Shown here piece by piece: positions 8,157 to 17,552 of a DNA stretch of 64,000 nucleotides. Source of the DNA: CAXPZW01 sp964221845 (GTDB taxonomy: Bacteria; Bacteroidota; Bacteroidia; Flavobacteriales_D; Sanyastnellaceae). Location: NCBI GenBank assembly GCA_964221845.1, contig CAXPZW010000037.1:17605-81604 (forward strand), written 5' to 3'. The position numbers and the translations under genes were made by a program. Numbering within the stretch: position 1 is the first letter of the stretch; each line of letters begins with the position of its first letter. Under the pieces are notes generated by a model, which was not told where the DNA came from, ran no database searches, and saw nothing but the letters and a program-made list of their open reading frames with translations.

Positions 8157-8522
8157 ATGACCGATCACAACTCCACCCTCGATACGCCTCCCGGACAACA
8201 ACCCCTGCGCAATCATACTGCAGCTTTGGTGCTGGGTATTCTTTCCATTGTGCCCGGCATTTGCCTGGTGTACGGCATTGGTGGGGTGATCATGGGCACC
8301 ATTGCCCTGGTGATTTCACGGGATGATTATGCAGCCATCAAGGCGAACCCCGCGGGGTACAACCCTTCACAGGTCAGCTCGCTCAAAGCTGGGCGCGTTT
8401 GCGCCATTGTTGGCTTGAGCCTTTCGGGCTTGTTGATGCTGGTGGCCATCATGTGGCTGGTGCTGTTTGGCACCATGATCGCAGGCATGGGATCCATGCT
8501 GCAAGGCATCGAGGCTCAGTAA
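8157..8522 (+). CDS. Small DUF4190/CCC-motif-like membrane protein
   Basis: 121 residues. It has a polar N-terminus (TDHNSTLDTPPGQQPLRNHT), then a transmembrane pair ALVLGILSIVPGICLVYGI and GVIMGTIALVI. A soluble loop with NPAGYNPSQVSSLKAGR precedes a third helix, IVGLSLSGLLMLVAIMWLVL. This matches small membrane proteins that accompany DUF2752 genes. The typical cysteine cluster is reduced to single cysteines here. ATG 8157 is 2 bp after the upstream stop, so the two are probably co-transcribed. The 3' end overlaps the convergent E1 gene by 7 bp. Confidence 0.75.
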   Translation: MTDHNSTLDTPPGQQPLRNHTAALVLGILSIVPGICLVYGIGGVIMGTIALVISRDDYAAIKANPAGYNPSQVSSLKAGRVCAIVGLSLSGLLMLVAIMWLVLFGTMIAGMGSMLQGIEAQ

Positions 8523-10525
8523 TTCAGCAGCCCTTCAATCTTAGTAGCCAAACGGTCGGTGGCCAGGAAGTCGTTCTCCAGTGGAACGGCAAACGGAACG
8601 GGCGTGTCCAAACTTGCGCAGCGCACCACCGGCGCGTCCAACGACTCAAAGCAATGCTCGGTGATCAGCGCCGAAAGCTCGCCGCCAATGCCCCCGGTCA
8701 GGCAATCTTCGTGCAACACGAGCGCGCGTCCGGTTTTGCGTACCGAGGCGTAGACCGTATCGGTATCGAGCGGCGCCAAGGTGCGCAGGTCGATGATCTC
8801 CAGGTCAGTATCTGGGTGTTGTTTGGCGTAATCGAGCGCCCAGTGCACGCCCATGCCGTAGGTAACGACTGTGGCTTGTGATCCTTCTCGCACGGTGGCG
8901 GCTTGACCAAACTCTAGTGAGTAGTAACCTTCAGGAACATCAGCGTTGACGCTGCGGTACAGGGCTTTGTGCTCAAAGAACATCACCGGGTTGGGGTCTT
9001 CAAACGCGCGGATGAGCAGGCCTTTGGCATCGGCCGGGAAAGCCGGGTAAGCGATCTTCAGGCCCGGGGTATGAAAGAACCATGCCTCGTTGCTTTGGCT
9101 GTGGAACGGGCCTGCACCTACGCCGGCTCCGGTTGGCATGCGTACCACCACATCGGCGTTTTCTTGCCAGCGGTAGTGCAGTTTGGCCAGGTTGTTCACG
9201 ATTTGGTTGAAGCCGACAGTCACAAAATCGGCGAACTGCATTTCCATCATGCCCTTCATGCCTTTGATCGAGAGGCCAAGTGCGGCACCCACAATCGCGG
9301 ATTCGCAGAGCGGGGTGTTGCGTACGCGGTCCTTGCCAAAGGCTTCTACAAACCCCTCGGTCACCTTGAACACCCCGCCGTATTCGGCGATGTCTTGGCC
9401 CATGAGCACCAGGTTGTCGTGCTTTTTCATGGCCTCGCGCAGTCCGTCCTGGACCGCGTCAATCATGCGCATGTCTTGGGTCGCTGCGCCCGGTGCGGTG
9501 GCCGGGGTATCGAAGTCCTTGAACACCACGCCCAACTCACGCGCAGTATCGGCTTCCAACTCGGGTTGGGCCAGCGCTGCTTTGAGGGCGGTGTTGATGT
9601 CTTGTTTGATGCTGGCACGGAGTTCGGCGGCGGTGGTGTCGTTCACCAGTTTTTTGTCCAGCAGCCAGTTTTCGTAGTTCTCAACCGGGTCTTTGGTGGC
9701 CCACTGGTCGATGATGCCCTCGGGGTAGTATTTGGTGCCCGAGGCTTCCTCGTGGCCGCGGATGCGGAAGGTGAGGAACTCCATGAGGATGGGGCGCGGG
9801 TTCTGACGGATGGACTCAGCAGCGGCCTTCACTTTGGTGTAGACCTCCAAAATGTTGTTGCCGTCCACCAAGATGGCGTCCTCTTCTGGAATGCCATAGC
9901 CCTTGGCCTTGTCCACAAAGTGCTCGCAGCGGAACTGTTCACGCGACGGGGTAGACAGGCCCCACGCATTGTTCTCGATGCCGATGATCACGGGCAATTG
10001 CCACACAGCGGCCACGTTGATGGCCTCGTGGAAGTCCCCCTCTGAAGCGCCACCGTCACCGGTAAACACAAACGTCGCCTTGCCATCGCCTTTGAGCTTG
10101 TTGGCCAGCGCGATGCCATCGGCAATGCCCAGCTGAGGGCCCAAGTGCGAAATCATGCCCACGACGTGGTGCTCCTTGGTGCCAAAGTGGAAGGAGCGGT
10201 CGTGCCCCATGGTGAAACCGCCCGCCTTGCCTTGGAACTGCTCAAACAAACGTTGCAGGGGCACCTCACGGGTGGTGAATACGCCCAAGTTGCGGTGCAT
10301 GGGCAGGATGTATTCGTCGGATTCCAGCGCGCTTGCCACGCCCACTGAGATGGCTTCTTGGCCCATGCCAGAGAACCATTTGGAAATCTTGCCTTGCCGC
10401 AGTTGGCTCAGCATTTTTTCTTCAATCAAGCGGGGCAGGAGCATGCTGCGGTAGAGTTGCAGCATTTCGTCGTCGCGGAGGTCGGCCGGATCGTATGCCA
10501 GGGCCAAAGGCGTTTGAGTCTTCAT
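8516..10525 (-). CDS. 2-oxoacid dehydrogenase E1 component, alpha and beta subunits fused
   Basis: Thiamine-diphosphate enzyme that decarboxylates a 2-oxoacid (pyruvate or branched-chain) and passes the acyl group to a lipoyl E2; cytosolic. It has 669 residues. The alpha half (1 to about 330) contains the ThDP motif GDGGASEGDFHEAINVAA and NNAWGLSTP. The beta half (from about 345) contains GQDIAEYGGVFKVTEG, the ESAIVGAALG segment and VLHEDCLTGGIGGEL. Fusion of both subunits in one chain is common in Bacteroidota. No E2 or E3 gene is adjacent, so substrate is not settled. Start ATG 10525 is preferred because a TACATTTG promoter box lies just upstream, although the frame is open to 10681. Confidence 0.93.
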   Translation of the reverse strand: MKTQTPLALAYDPADLRDDEMLQLYRSMLLPRLIEEKMLSQLRQGKISKWFSGMGQEAISVGVASALESDEYILPMHRNLGVFTTREVPLQRLFEQFQGKAGGFTMGHDRSFHFGTKEHHVVGMISHLGPQLGIADGIALANKLKGDGKATFVFTGDGGASEGDFHEAINVAAVWQLPVIIGIENNAWGLSTPSREQFRCEHFVDKAKGYGIPEEDAILVDGNNILEVYTKVKAAAESIRQNPRPILMEFLTFRIRGHEEASGTKYYPEGIIDQWATKDPVENYENWLLDKKLVNDTTAAELRASIKQDINTALKAALAQPELEADTARELGVVFKDFDTPATAPGAATQDMRMIDAVQDGLREAMKKHDNLVLMGQDIAEYGGVFKVTEGFVEAFGKDRVRNTPLCESAIVGAALGLSIKGMKGMMEMQFADFVTVGFNQIVNNLAKLHYRWQENADVVVRMPTGAGVGAGPFHSQSNEAWFFHTPGLKIAYPAFPADAKGLLIRAFEDPNPVMFFEHKALYRSVNADVPEGYYSLEFGQAATVREGSQATVVTYGMGVHWALDYAKQHPDTDLEIIDLRTLAPLDTDTVYASVRKTGRALVLHEDCLTGGIGGELSALITEHCFESLDAPVVRCASLDTPVPFAVPLENDFLATDRLATKIEGLLNY

Positions 10526-10545
10526 GACTTGGTGTCGGGGTCGAG

Positions 10546-10553
10546 CAAATGTA
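10546..10553 (-). promoter_or_regulatory. -7 promoter box of the E1 gene
   Basis: The minus strand reads TACATTTG, an exact TAnnTTTG match, 20 bases before ATG 10525. It supports the shorter E1 start. Confidence 0.55.
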
Positions 10554-10612
10554 CACGGTTCAACTCGCATACCCTTGGGGGAGAATTGGGCAAATGCACC
10601 TTTCTTTGCACC

Positions 10613-12166
10613 GTGCCTTGTGAAGTAGACATTCGCCTGCACCCGGAAGACGCCTTCGACGCCGAACGCATTCTGAGCCAAGCCTCAGCTGCGGCCGGAT
10701 GGCGCAAATCCCGGGTCGCCCACCACCGCGTGGTACGCCGTTCCATCGACGCCCGCCAACGCAAAGTGGTGTACCAACTCCGCGTACAACTGTTTGAAGC
10801 AGGGGAAGCGATCCATCCCATCCTTGAACCCGCAGTCTATCAAGACGTCTCCAACGCCCCGGAAATCCACATCATCGGCGCAGGGCCTGCCGGCTTGTTT
10901 GCAGCCTTGCGTTGCTTGGAGGTTGGGCGCAAACCCGTGATTTGGGAGCGCGGCAAAGACGTGCGTGCCCGTCGCCGAGACCTGGCAGCCATCCACAAGC
11001 AACACACTGTTGATCCTGATTCCAACTACTGTTTTGGAGAGGGAGGCGCAGGCACCTATTCCGACGGCAAGCTGTACACCCGCAGTAAAAAGCGCGGTGA
11101 CATCCGCCGGATTCTTGAAATCCTGGTGGACCACGGCGCCGAAACCGACATCCTGATTGACGTCCACCCGCACATCGGCACCAACAAACTTCCGGGCATC
11201 ATCGCCCACATGCGCGAGGCTATTTTGGCCCACGGTGGCCAGGTGCATTTTGAACAGCGCGTGACAGATCTGTTGGTAGAAGATGGACGTGTGGTAGGCT
11301 TGGAAGTTGGTGGGAAAACGGTAGCTGCCGAGCACGTGGTGCTGGCCACTGGGCACAGCGCCCGCGACATCTTTGAGCTCCTTCACCGCAAAGGACTCAC
11401 CATCGAATTCAAGCCGTTTGCCTTGGGCGTGCGGGCCGAGCACCCGCAGACCTTGGTGGACGCCTCTCAATACAAACGCCCGGACCGCGGAGACATCCTG
11501 CCGCCGGCAGCCTACCGCTTGGTGCAACAAGTGGACGGGGCAGGGGTGTACTCGTTCTGCATGTGTCCTGGGGGGATCATTGCGCCCTGTGCTACCGAGC
11601 AAGAAGAGGTGGTGACCAACGGCTGGTCGCCCTCCAAGCGCAACAACCCGTTTGCCAATTCGGGTATTGTGACCGAGGTCAAGTGGGAAGACATCCCCCA
11701 ACACCACGACAAAGGCCCACTCGCAGGTGTAGCCTTCCAGCGCGAGGTGGAGCAGGCCTGTTGGAAGGCCGCGGGTTCTACCCAAGCCGCACCCGCACAG
11801 CGCCTGGTGGACTTTGTGGCCGGCCGCCCATCCAAGGACCTTCCGGTCAATTCGTACCAACCCGGTACCGAGCCGGTACGTCTAGACCAGCTCTTGCCGC
11901 CTTTCATCGCCAACCGCTTGCGCGAAGCCTTCAAGTCCTTCGACCGCAAGATCAAAGGCTACCTCCATCCCGAGGCCATCGTCGTGGCGCCTGAATCCCG
12001 CACCAGCTCACCGGTGCGTATCCCGCGCGAAAAAGAAACCCTCCAACACCCCGAAGCCCGCGGCCTCTATCCGTGTGGAGAGGGCGCGGGCTTCGCGGGA
12101 GGAATCGTATCTGCTGCACTGGACGGGCGTCGGGTCATTGACGCCTGCGTGCAGCAGCAAGTCTAG
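10613..12166 (+). CDS. NAD(P)/FAD-dependent oxidoreductase (COG2509-like)
   Basis: Predicted flavoprotein dehydrogenase, about 517 residues. A short N-terminal domain (EVDIRLHPEDAFDAERIL) precedes the FAD-binding Rossmann motif IHIIGAGPAGLFAALRCLE and the signature FGEGGAGTYSDGKLYTR. Near the C-terminus, GLYPCGEGAGFAGGIVSAAL contacts FAD. This is the family annotated as uncharacterised FAD-dependent protein; its substrate is unknown. The true start is uncertain. The frame is open to 10358, but that part overlaps the E1 gene and its promoter. GTG 10613 gives the usual family length, and TTG 10586 is the alternative. Confidence 0.85.
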   Translation: MPCEVDIRLHPEDAFDAERILSQASAAAGWRKSRVAHHRVVRRSIDARQRKVVYQLRVQLFEAGEAIHPILEPAVYQDVSNAPEIHIIGAGPAGLFAALRCLEVGRKPVIWERGKDVRARRRDLAAIHKQHTVDPDSNYCFGEGGAGTYSDGKLYTRSKKRGDIRRILEILVDHGAETDILIDVHPHIGTNKLPGIIAHMREAILAHGGQVHFEQRVTDLLVEDGRVVGLEVGGKTVAAEHVVLATGHSARDIFELLHRKGLTIEFKPFALGVRAEHPQTLVDASQYKRPDRGDILPPAAYRLVQQVDGAGVYSFCMCPGGIIAPCATEQEEVVTNGWSPSKRNNPFANSGIVTEVKWEDIPQHHDKGPLAGVAFQREVEQACWKAAGSTQAAPAQRLVDFVAGRPSKDLPVNSYQPGTEPVRLDQLLPPFIANRLREAFKSFDRKIKGYLHPEAIVVAPESRTSSPVRIPREKETLQHPEARGLYPCGEGAGFAGGIVSAALDGRRVIDACVQQQV

Positions 12167-14262
12167 TGTTGCAGTTTGGGGTGATCGGCCCCGAGCATGT
12201 TGCGGACTTCATCCAGTGGCATGAGTGCATCGTTGAACAAGCCGGTGATGGAGGCTTGCTGGATACCCGCGTCTTGCGCTGAGATGAGGGCATCCACGGC
12301 TTCATTGATGGTGTCGAAGCGACCAGTCAAAAAGTGCGTGGTGCCGTCGCCTAGGGTGCGGATTTCCACATCGCCGAGGTTCAGGAAGCGGTTCATGGTC
12401 TCGGTTGACACGGTGCCTTCGAATGCGCCCAGCTCTACAGTAAAGGTGATCTGGTCGGGGTCGATGGACATGTTCTCCACGTCGTCGGTGCGGTCCGCGA
12501 AGCCTTCCACCACGTGGAGTCCAGCTTCGGCCAGGGTGATGCGTGTGCCGTTTTTGTAAGCGGTCACGAACGCACCGTCAAAGCCTTTGTCCAGCAGGTC
12601 CATGCGGCGCGAGGCAGCATCACTGAAACTGTCGTAGCCCTGCGAGGTGTAACGGGTCAATCCGTCCTCACCTTGGATGGCCAGTACGTCGGGGATGTTG
12701 TGGAAGATGTTTTCGCTCAACGCGTTTCTAAAGGCGCCCATTTGCACGCGGTAGAACACACCTTGCTCGTCCAGGGAGGCCGGTGCATTGGCATCCATTT
12801 GGCTGCGCATTTGGGCTTCCATGACCGCGCTGAGTTCGCTCATGTCTTCCAGCTCGCCATTGTTGGCGCGCGATACCGAACCTTCCACGCCTTGCTGCTC
12901 GAGTTCGAGCTTGCGCTTGACGGCATCGGGCAGTTTCTCGTAGGCGCCCACCAGGTACACGTCTTTGCCGTCTTTCGTGGTGGAAACCACATCGTTGAAA
13001 CTCAGCAGGAGGTTGATCTCCGCTTGGGTAAGCCCACCTTCTTGTGGGGCCACCTCAACGCTGTACGTATTGCTCCAGTGCGAAGGATCCGAGTCCATAC
13101 GCATGCGGATTTCATCGTAGTTGCGCTCACCGTACCAAGGAATCGAATCGGTCCAGAACAACCATTGTTGGCGGAAGAAGTCGTCGGTCAACGCAATGCC
13201 GTCGGCATCGACTTCGATGCCCGCGGGGGTGTCGGGCTCGGCGTCCAGGTAATCGGGCACGCCATCACCGTCGCCGTCGAGCGGGCAACCGCGTTCGTCC
13301 ACCGGCGTGCCGGCTGGGGTCTTGGGACACTTGTCTAAGAAGTCCGAAACACCATCGCCGTCGCCGTCTTCGTCCTCAAAGGCGAGGAGTTCGTGATCGG
13401 TTCCGCCCGGCAGGTCCAGCATGTCGCGGCCTTTCGGGGTTTTGTTGAGGTCGTAGCTCAGCCCCAGGTTGGTGTACAAGAAGTGGTCGTTTTGCGCGTT
13501 GGCTGCAATCGGACCTTCGGGGTCTGAAATGTTGTCGATGCGGTCGGTGAAGGTGAAGTGCATTTCGGCACCCAAGCGCACGCGAAAGCGGTCGCCGCAG
13601 TTCCATTGTACGCCAGCACCCACTGGTATGGCAAGTACCCGGTCGGGGTAGTTGCCTGCACCCTCGCTGTTGAGGCCGCGTAGGTCGGTTTCATACACGT
13701 AATCGCGCGAAAGCAGGATGGCGTCGTCCTTGTTCATAGCGTCTTGGGCGATGTTGCGGATGGTGCCGTCGTCCCAGTAGTGGTACCAGTACCCATTGGC
13801 GTCCATCAAGTCGGACTTGCTGAGGAACTCCATGTTTTCGATCCCCACGGTCACCCACGGCAAAAAGCCACGCTTGCGGGCGTAAAAGTTGCCGAAGTTG
13901 TACTGGAGATTCACCCCAGTGGATCGGATTTCGCTTTGGAAGTTCAAGGGGGAGTTGCTGGCCCACTCGTTGACCGTCACGGTCCCAAACAGGGAAAAGG
14001 CCTGCACTTGCAGGTAGTCGTTGACGTCAGCGGTGAGGCTGATGCGGTAACCGGGAGAGGCCGAGCCGGGGTGGTACCCACCTTCGTTGCCACCGATTTC
14101 ACCCATAAACATAAATGTGCCGTAGCTCAACCCCAAGTAGGGCTTGATCTGCAGCTTTTGAGGTTGCACGGGGGCAGCTTCCGAAACCGCTGAAGAATCG
14201 GATTGCGCGGCAGTGCTAAGCACCACGGCCATGCAGAGGAGGATAGAGATAATTGTTCGCAT
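12163..14262 (-). CDS. Envelope protein: N-terminal barrel, thrombospondin type 3 repeats, two SPOR-like repeats
   Basis: 699 residues with a signal peptide (IISILLCMAVVLSTAAQ). Residues about 30-290 look like an outer-membrane beta-barrel (YLGLSYGTFMFMGEIGG; many Tyr/Phe strands). Calcium-binding type 3 repeats follow at about 296-355 (DEDGDGDGVSDFLDKCP and DGDGDGVPDYLD). Two SPOR-like modules then occur in tandem, around 500 (VFYRVQMGAFRN) and 600 (ITFTVELGAFEG). SPOR domains bind denuded peptidoglycan at division sites, so the protein may bridge outer membrane and wall. That is inference: the OmpA domain normally found after such repeats is absent. The start ATG 14262 was chosen for the signal peptide. 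Confidence 0.8.
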   Translation of the reverse strand: MRTIISILLCMAVVLSTAAQSDSSAVSEAAPVQPQKLQIKPYLGLSYGTFMFMGEIGGNEGGYHPGSASPGYRISLTADVNDYLQVQAFSLFGTVTVNEWASNSPLNFQSEIRSTGVNLQYNFGNFYARKRGFLPWVTVGIENMEFLSKSDLMDANGYWYHYWDDGTIRNIAQDAMNKDDAILLSRDYVYETDLRGLNSEGAGNYPDRVLAIPVGAGVQWNCGDRFRVRLGAEMHFTFTDRIDNISDPEGPIAANAQNDHFLYTNLGLSYDLNKTPKGRDMLDLPGGTDHELLAFEDEDGDGDGVSDFLDKCPKTPAGTPVDERGCPLDGDGDGVPDYLDAEPDTPAGIEVDADGIALTDDFFRQQWLFWTDSIPWYGERNYDEIRMRMDSDPSHWSNTYSVEVAPQEGGLTQAEINLLLSFNDVVSTTKDGKDVYLVGAYEKLPDAVKRKLELEQQGVEGSVSRANNGELEDMSELSAVMEAQMRSQMDANAPASLDEQGVFYRVQMGAFRNALSENIFHNIPDVLAIQGEDGLTRYTSQGYDSFSDAASRRMDLLDKGFDGAFVTAYKNGTRITLAEAGLHVVEGFADRTDDVENMSIDPDQITFTVELGAFEGTVSTETMNRFLNLGDVEIRTLGDGTTHFLTGRFDTINEAVDALISAQDAGIQQASITGLFNDALMPLDEVRNMLGADHPKLQH

Positions 14263-14405
14263 ACGCGTGCGTTGGTCTTTTCTCGCATACGCAAGGAATT
14301 CTACAAGGTTACATGGGAGAGGGGATTGTATAGTGCAAGGTCTTCCCAACCCCCACTCTTTTCACGCTTAATTCCCGATCCACTTGCCCTGAACAGTCTA
14401 CTGCT

Positions 14406-16013
14406 TCAACCAAGTGCTACGCTCGGAACGTTGTAGTACCCCGAACCCTTGACGACGTCTACCTCAAACTCACGTCCGTGGCGTTTGATTTTGAGGGTCC
14501 AGTGGGCGGGATGTTCATGGCTGGAGAGAACGTGGTCGCCATACCAGAGGCCGGCGGCGTCAGCGGGGCCGCTCGGGGTGATGCCTTCGATCTTGTCTTG
14601 GTGGATGATCAGGCCGCAGTGGTCGGAGATGGTATTTTTGTTGGGGGCCAAGCTGAGCGTCCAACCGCGAGCGGCGAATGCTTCTTTCAGGTGTGGGAGG
14701 TAGTCCTCGGTGCCGTAGATGAGGCCGTCGAAGATGTGGCCCACGTCGGTACCACTGACCTGTTCGATCAGGCGGCGGTAGTCGGCGGCGTTATAGCCCT
14801 TGCCGATTTTCCCAAATTCCTCATACATCAGACGCATCACGTTGTCCATGCTCGCTTTCCCGTTGGTGGCTTGGCGGATGTGGGTGTCCAGGATGAAGGT
14901 GATCAGTGCGCCTTCGTTGTAGATGCTCACTTTGCGCCAAGGGATACCACGCACATAGCCGTCTAGCCAGGTGTCCCAACTGCTTTCGGCCACCGAGAGG
15001 TTGAAGCGACCGGCATTCCAGAGGTGGCGCTGCACGAGTTGGCCCACGCGCTTGGCAAATTCAGCATCGTCAAACACGCCGGAGCGGTGCAGGAATTCAT
15101 CGCCAAACCAGGTGGTTACCCCTTCACACACGTAGCCGAGCTCGCTGTAATTCTCGCGCGAGAAGTCGTAGGGCTGCATGTCTGCGGGGCGGATGGCCTT
15201 GATGTTCCAAGTGTGGTAGAGTTCGTGGCAGGCGATGCCCATGAGCTCGCGGTAAGCATCCTCCTTCTCTAAGGTCTCATGCGGGCCCAACGCAATCACG
15301 GTGCTACGACTGTGCTCTACCCCGTGACGAGCCGGGAAGCGGGGCACTTGGTACATGAAGTGGTAGTCCTCCACCGGAATGTCGCCAAAGGCCTCCACCA
15401 TTGGAGCGGTGAAGGCGGCATGTTCGCGTACAAAGCGGTCCAAGTCAAAGCGCACCTCGCCCATGATCCAGATGTGGTAGGTTTCGCTGCCCACATCGTA
15501 CATGCGGTGCTGGAGCTTGTCGGAAGCGATGAACGGGGCGTCCATCAGTTCCTGGACATTGTCGGCAAACAACACAGCGTTTTCGTGGTGGAGCTGGCAA
15601 GCGATCGGGGTTGAGGCCGGAAGATCCAGCGCCACTTCAAACGGCGCTTCTTGGTGGTTGGCGTCGTAGAAAAAGCAGTTGACCGGGTTGACGTACACCT
15701 GCTCGTCGTCCAACCAGGTGGAGCCGGCGTTGAGCGTGTTGGCGGAGAACTGGTACTTGAGCTTGACTGTATCGGTGCCTTGGGTATCCACCACCCACAA
15801 GTCTTTTGTGGCCTTTTGGTAGGCGAGGGGATGGCCCGTGCTGTCGGTCACCTCAAACCCGCGAATGCTTTTGGCGAAGTTCCCCAGCTCGTAGCGACCT
15901 GGGCGCCAAGCGGGCAATTGCAAATGCAACGTGTCGCCGGCGGCTTGAAATTCGGCGTCAAAGTGGATGAACTGGCGGTGGCGGTGTGGAAAGCTCAGGC
16001 GGTACCGGGTCAT
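14406..16013 (-). CDS. M61 family metallopeptidase (glycyl aminopeptidase type)
   Basis: 535 residues. It has an N-terminal beta domain (LHLQLPAWRPGRYELGNFAK), then a gluzincin catalytic domain with HELYHTWN (zinc ligands and Glu, about residue 261). The distal Glu lies in CEGVTTWFGDEFLHRSG. A C-terminal PDZ-like domain follows (GITPSGPADAAGLWYGD). Family members cleave N-terminal Gly or Ala. No clear signal peptide follows ATG 16013, so a cytosolic location is likely. It is divergent from rarA with 55 bp between starts. The frame extends upstream to 16103 but would run into rarA. Confidence 0.92.
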   Translation of the reverse strand: MTRYRLSFPHRHRQFIHFDAEFQAAGDTLHLQLPAWRPGRYELGNFAKSIRGFEVTDSTGHPLAYQKATKDLWVVDTQGTDTVKLKYQFSANTLNAGSTWLDDEQVYVNPVNCFFYDANHQEAPFEVALDLPASTPIACQLHHENAVLFADNVQELMDAPFIASDKLQHRMYDVGSETYHIWIMGEVRFDLDRFVREHAAFTAPMVEAFGDIPVEDYHFMYQVPRFPARHGVEHSRSTVIALGPHETLEKEDAYRELMGIACHELYHTWNIKAIRPADMQPYDFSRENYSELGYVCEGVTTWFGDEFLHRSGVFDDAEFAKRVGQLVQRHLWNAGRFNLSVAESSWDTWLDGYVRGIPWRKVSIYNEGALITFILDTHIRQATNGKASMDNVMRLMYEEFGKIGKGYNAADYRRLIEQVSGTDVGHIFDGLIYGTEDYLPHLKEAFAARGWTLSLAPNKNTISDHCGLIIHQDKIEGITPSGPADAAGLWYGDHVLSSHEHPAHWTLKIKRHGREFEVDVVKGSGYYNVPSVALG

Positions 16014-16068
16014 GGAAAGGGCAGATTTGAAGTAGATTCGAAGTCCGCAAATTCGTGAAAAGCCCGAG

Positions 16069-17352
16069 ATGAACGCCCCCGCCACTCCCCTTGCCGAACG
16101 CATGCGTCCCTTGACGCTCGACGACTACATGGGCCAGGACCATTTGGTGGGCGAGGGCAGCGTGCTACGCCGCGCGATTGAGGCCGGCAACATCCCCTCC
16201 ATGATTTTCTGGGGACCGCCTGGGGTGGGCAAGACCACTTTGGCGACCATCATTTCGCACCAACTCAACCGGCCCTTTTACACGCTTTCGGCCATCAACT
16301 CCGGGGTGAAGGACATCCGCGAGGTGATTTCCAAAGTCCAGAACCAAGGGCTGTTTGGCGGCAACAATGCCATCTTGTTCATCGACGAGATCCACCGCTT
16401 CAGCAAAAGCCAACAGGACTCACTGCTGGGCGCAGTCGAAAAAGGCACCATCACCTTGATCGGCGCCACCACCGAAAACCCGTCGTTTGAAGTCATCTCA
16501 GCACTGCTCAGCCGGAGCCAGGTGTATGTGATGAAAAGCTTTGACCGTGACGCCATGCGCTCCTTGGTCAGCCGAGCGCTGGAAAAGGACGAGATGCTGC
16601 GCGCACGCACCATAGATATCCAAGAGGAAGAGGCCCTCTTCCGACTCTCGGGAGGCGATGCGCGCAAACTGCTCAACTCGCTCGAGCTGGTGGTCAACAT
16701 GAACCCGCAAGACCCGTTGGTGATCACCAATGATCTGGTGACAGACGCCATCCAAGAAAACCTGGCCCTCTACGACAAAGGCGGCGAACAACACTACGAT
16801 GTCATTTCGGCCTTTATCAAATCCATCCGCGGCTCGGATCCCAATGCAGCGGTCTATTACCTCGCTCGCATGGTGGAGGGTGGGGAGGATCCCAAATTCA
16901 TCGCCCGGCGCTTGGTTATTCTGGCCTCTGAAGACATCGGCTTGGCCAACCCCAATGCCCTGCTCTTGGCCACCGCCACCTTCGAGGCCATCGAACGCAT
17001 CGGCTGGCCTGAAGGACGGATCGTGCTGAGCCAATGCGCAATCTACCTGGCCTCCTCTCCCAAAAGCAACGCTTCGTACAAAGCCATCGGCGAAGCCCAA
17101 TCCAAAGTGCGCGAAACCGGCGCCTTGTCGGTACCGCTCCACATCCGCAATGCGCCCACCAAGCTCATGAAGGACCTTGGCTACGGCAGCAACTATGAGT
17201 ACTCCCACGATTACGACCGCGGCTTCTCCCCCCAAGAATACCTCCCCGAGGAGATCAAAGGCACCCGCTTTTACACCCCAGGCAGCAATCCTGCGGAGGG
17301 TAAGTTGGCGGCTTATTTGAAGTCGCTTTGGGGGGACAAGTACAAGTATTGA
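16069..17352 (+). CDS. rarA: Replication-associated recombination protein A (AAA+ ATPase)
   Basis: 427 residues, the usual size for RarA/MgsA, which acts at stalled replication forks. It opens with the family hallmark PLAERMRPLTLDDYMGQDHL. Walker A GPPGVGKT is at residues 49-56, Walker B AILFIDEIHRF at about 101-111, and sensor 1 GATTENPSFEV follows. The C-terminal tetramerisation domain contains RRLVILASEDIGLANP and APTKLMKDLGYG. It is a single gene, divergent from the M61 peptidase. A bidirectional terminator lies about 150 bp downstream. Confidence 0.96.
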   Translation: MNAPATPLAERMRPLTLDDYMGQDHLVGEGSVLRRAIEAGNIPSMIFWGPPGVGKTTLATIISHQLNRPFYTLSAINSGVKDIREVISKVQNQGLFGGNNAILFIDEIHRFSKSQQDSLLGAVEKGTITLIGATTENPSFEVISALLSRSQVYVMKSFDRDAMRSLVSRALEKDEMLRARTIDIQEEEALFRLSGGDARKLLNSLELVVNMNPQDPLVITNDLVTDAIQENLALYDKGGEQHYDVISAFIKSIRGSDPNAAVYYLARMVEGGEDPKFIARRLVILASEDIGLANPNALLLATATFEAIERIGWPEGRIVLSQCAIYLASSPKSNASYKAIGEAQSKVRETGALSVPLHIRNAPTKLMKDLGYGSNYEYSHDYDRGFSPQEYLPEEIKGTRFYTPGSNPAEGKLAAYLKSLWGDKYKY

Positions 17353-17369
17353 GCGCGTAGGTATTTTCG

Positions 17370-17402
17370 AGTGCAAGAGGAAGTGCAAGCGGTGAGTGCA
17401 AG
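17370..17402 (+). repeat. Three AGTGCAAG direct repeats
   Basis: AGTGCAAG occurs at 17370-17377, 17382-17389 and 17395-17402, spaced 12-13 bases apart, in the gap after rarA. The second and third copies with their spacer (GTGCAAGCGGTGAGTGCAAG) recur with one change at 22858-22877. Confidence 0.65.
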
Positions 17403-17501
17403 AGATGGAAGGTGCCAGACCGGTCAGAGTGCTGGTTTGTCTTCATCTAGTAGCGCCGAGTACACGCGGCACGAACCAACCAGTGGTGACGACAAGGGAA
17501 C

Positions 17502-17531
17502 AAAAAAGGCCCCGAAACTCGGAGCCTTTTT
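17502..17531. terminator. Bidirectional intrinsic terminator between rarA and aldolase
   Basis: The sequence AAAAAAGGCCCCGA, loop AAC, TCGGAGCCTTTTT forms a GC stem with A-run and T-run on either side, so it can end transcription from both directions. It lies between the convergent rarA and fructose-bisphosphate aldolase genes. Confidence 0.75.
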
Positions 17532-17552
17532 CAATGGGTTATACCGCCAGGA

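Noticed and set aside
17370..17402. CRISPR-like array
   Set aside because: The repeats are only 8 bases long, with spacers of 4-5 bases and three copies, so they cannot be a CRISPR.
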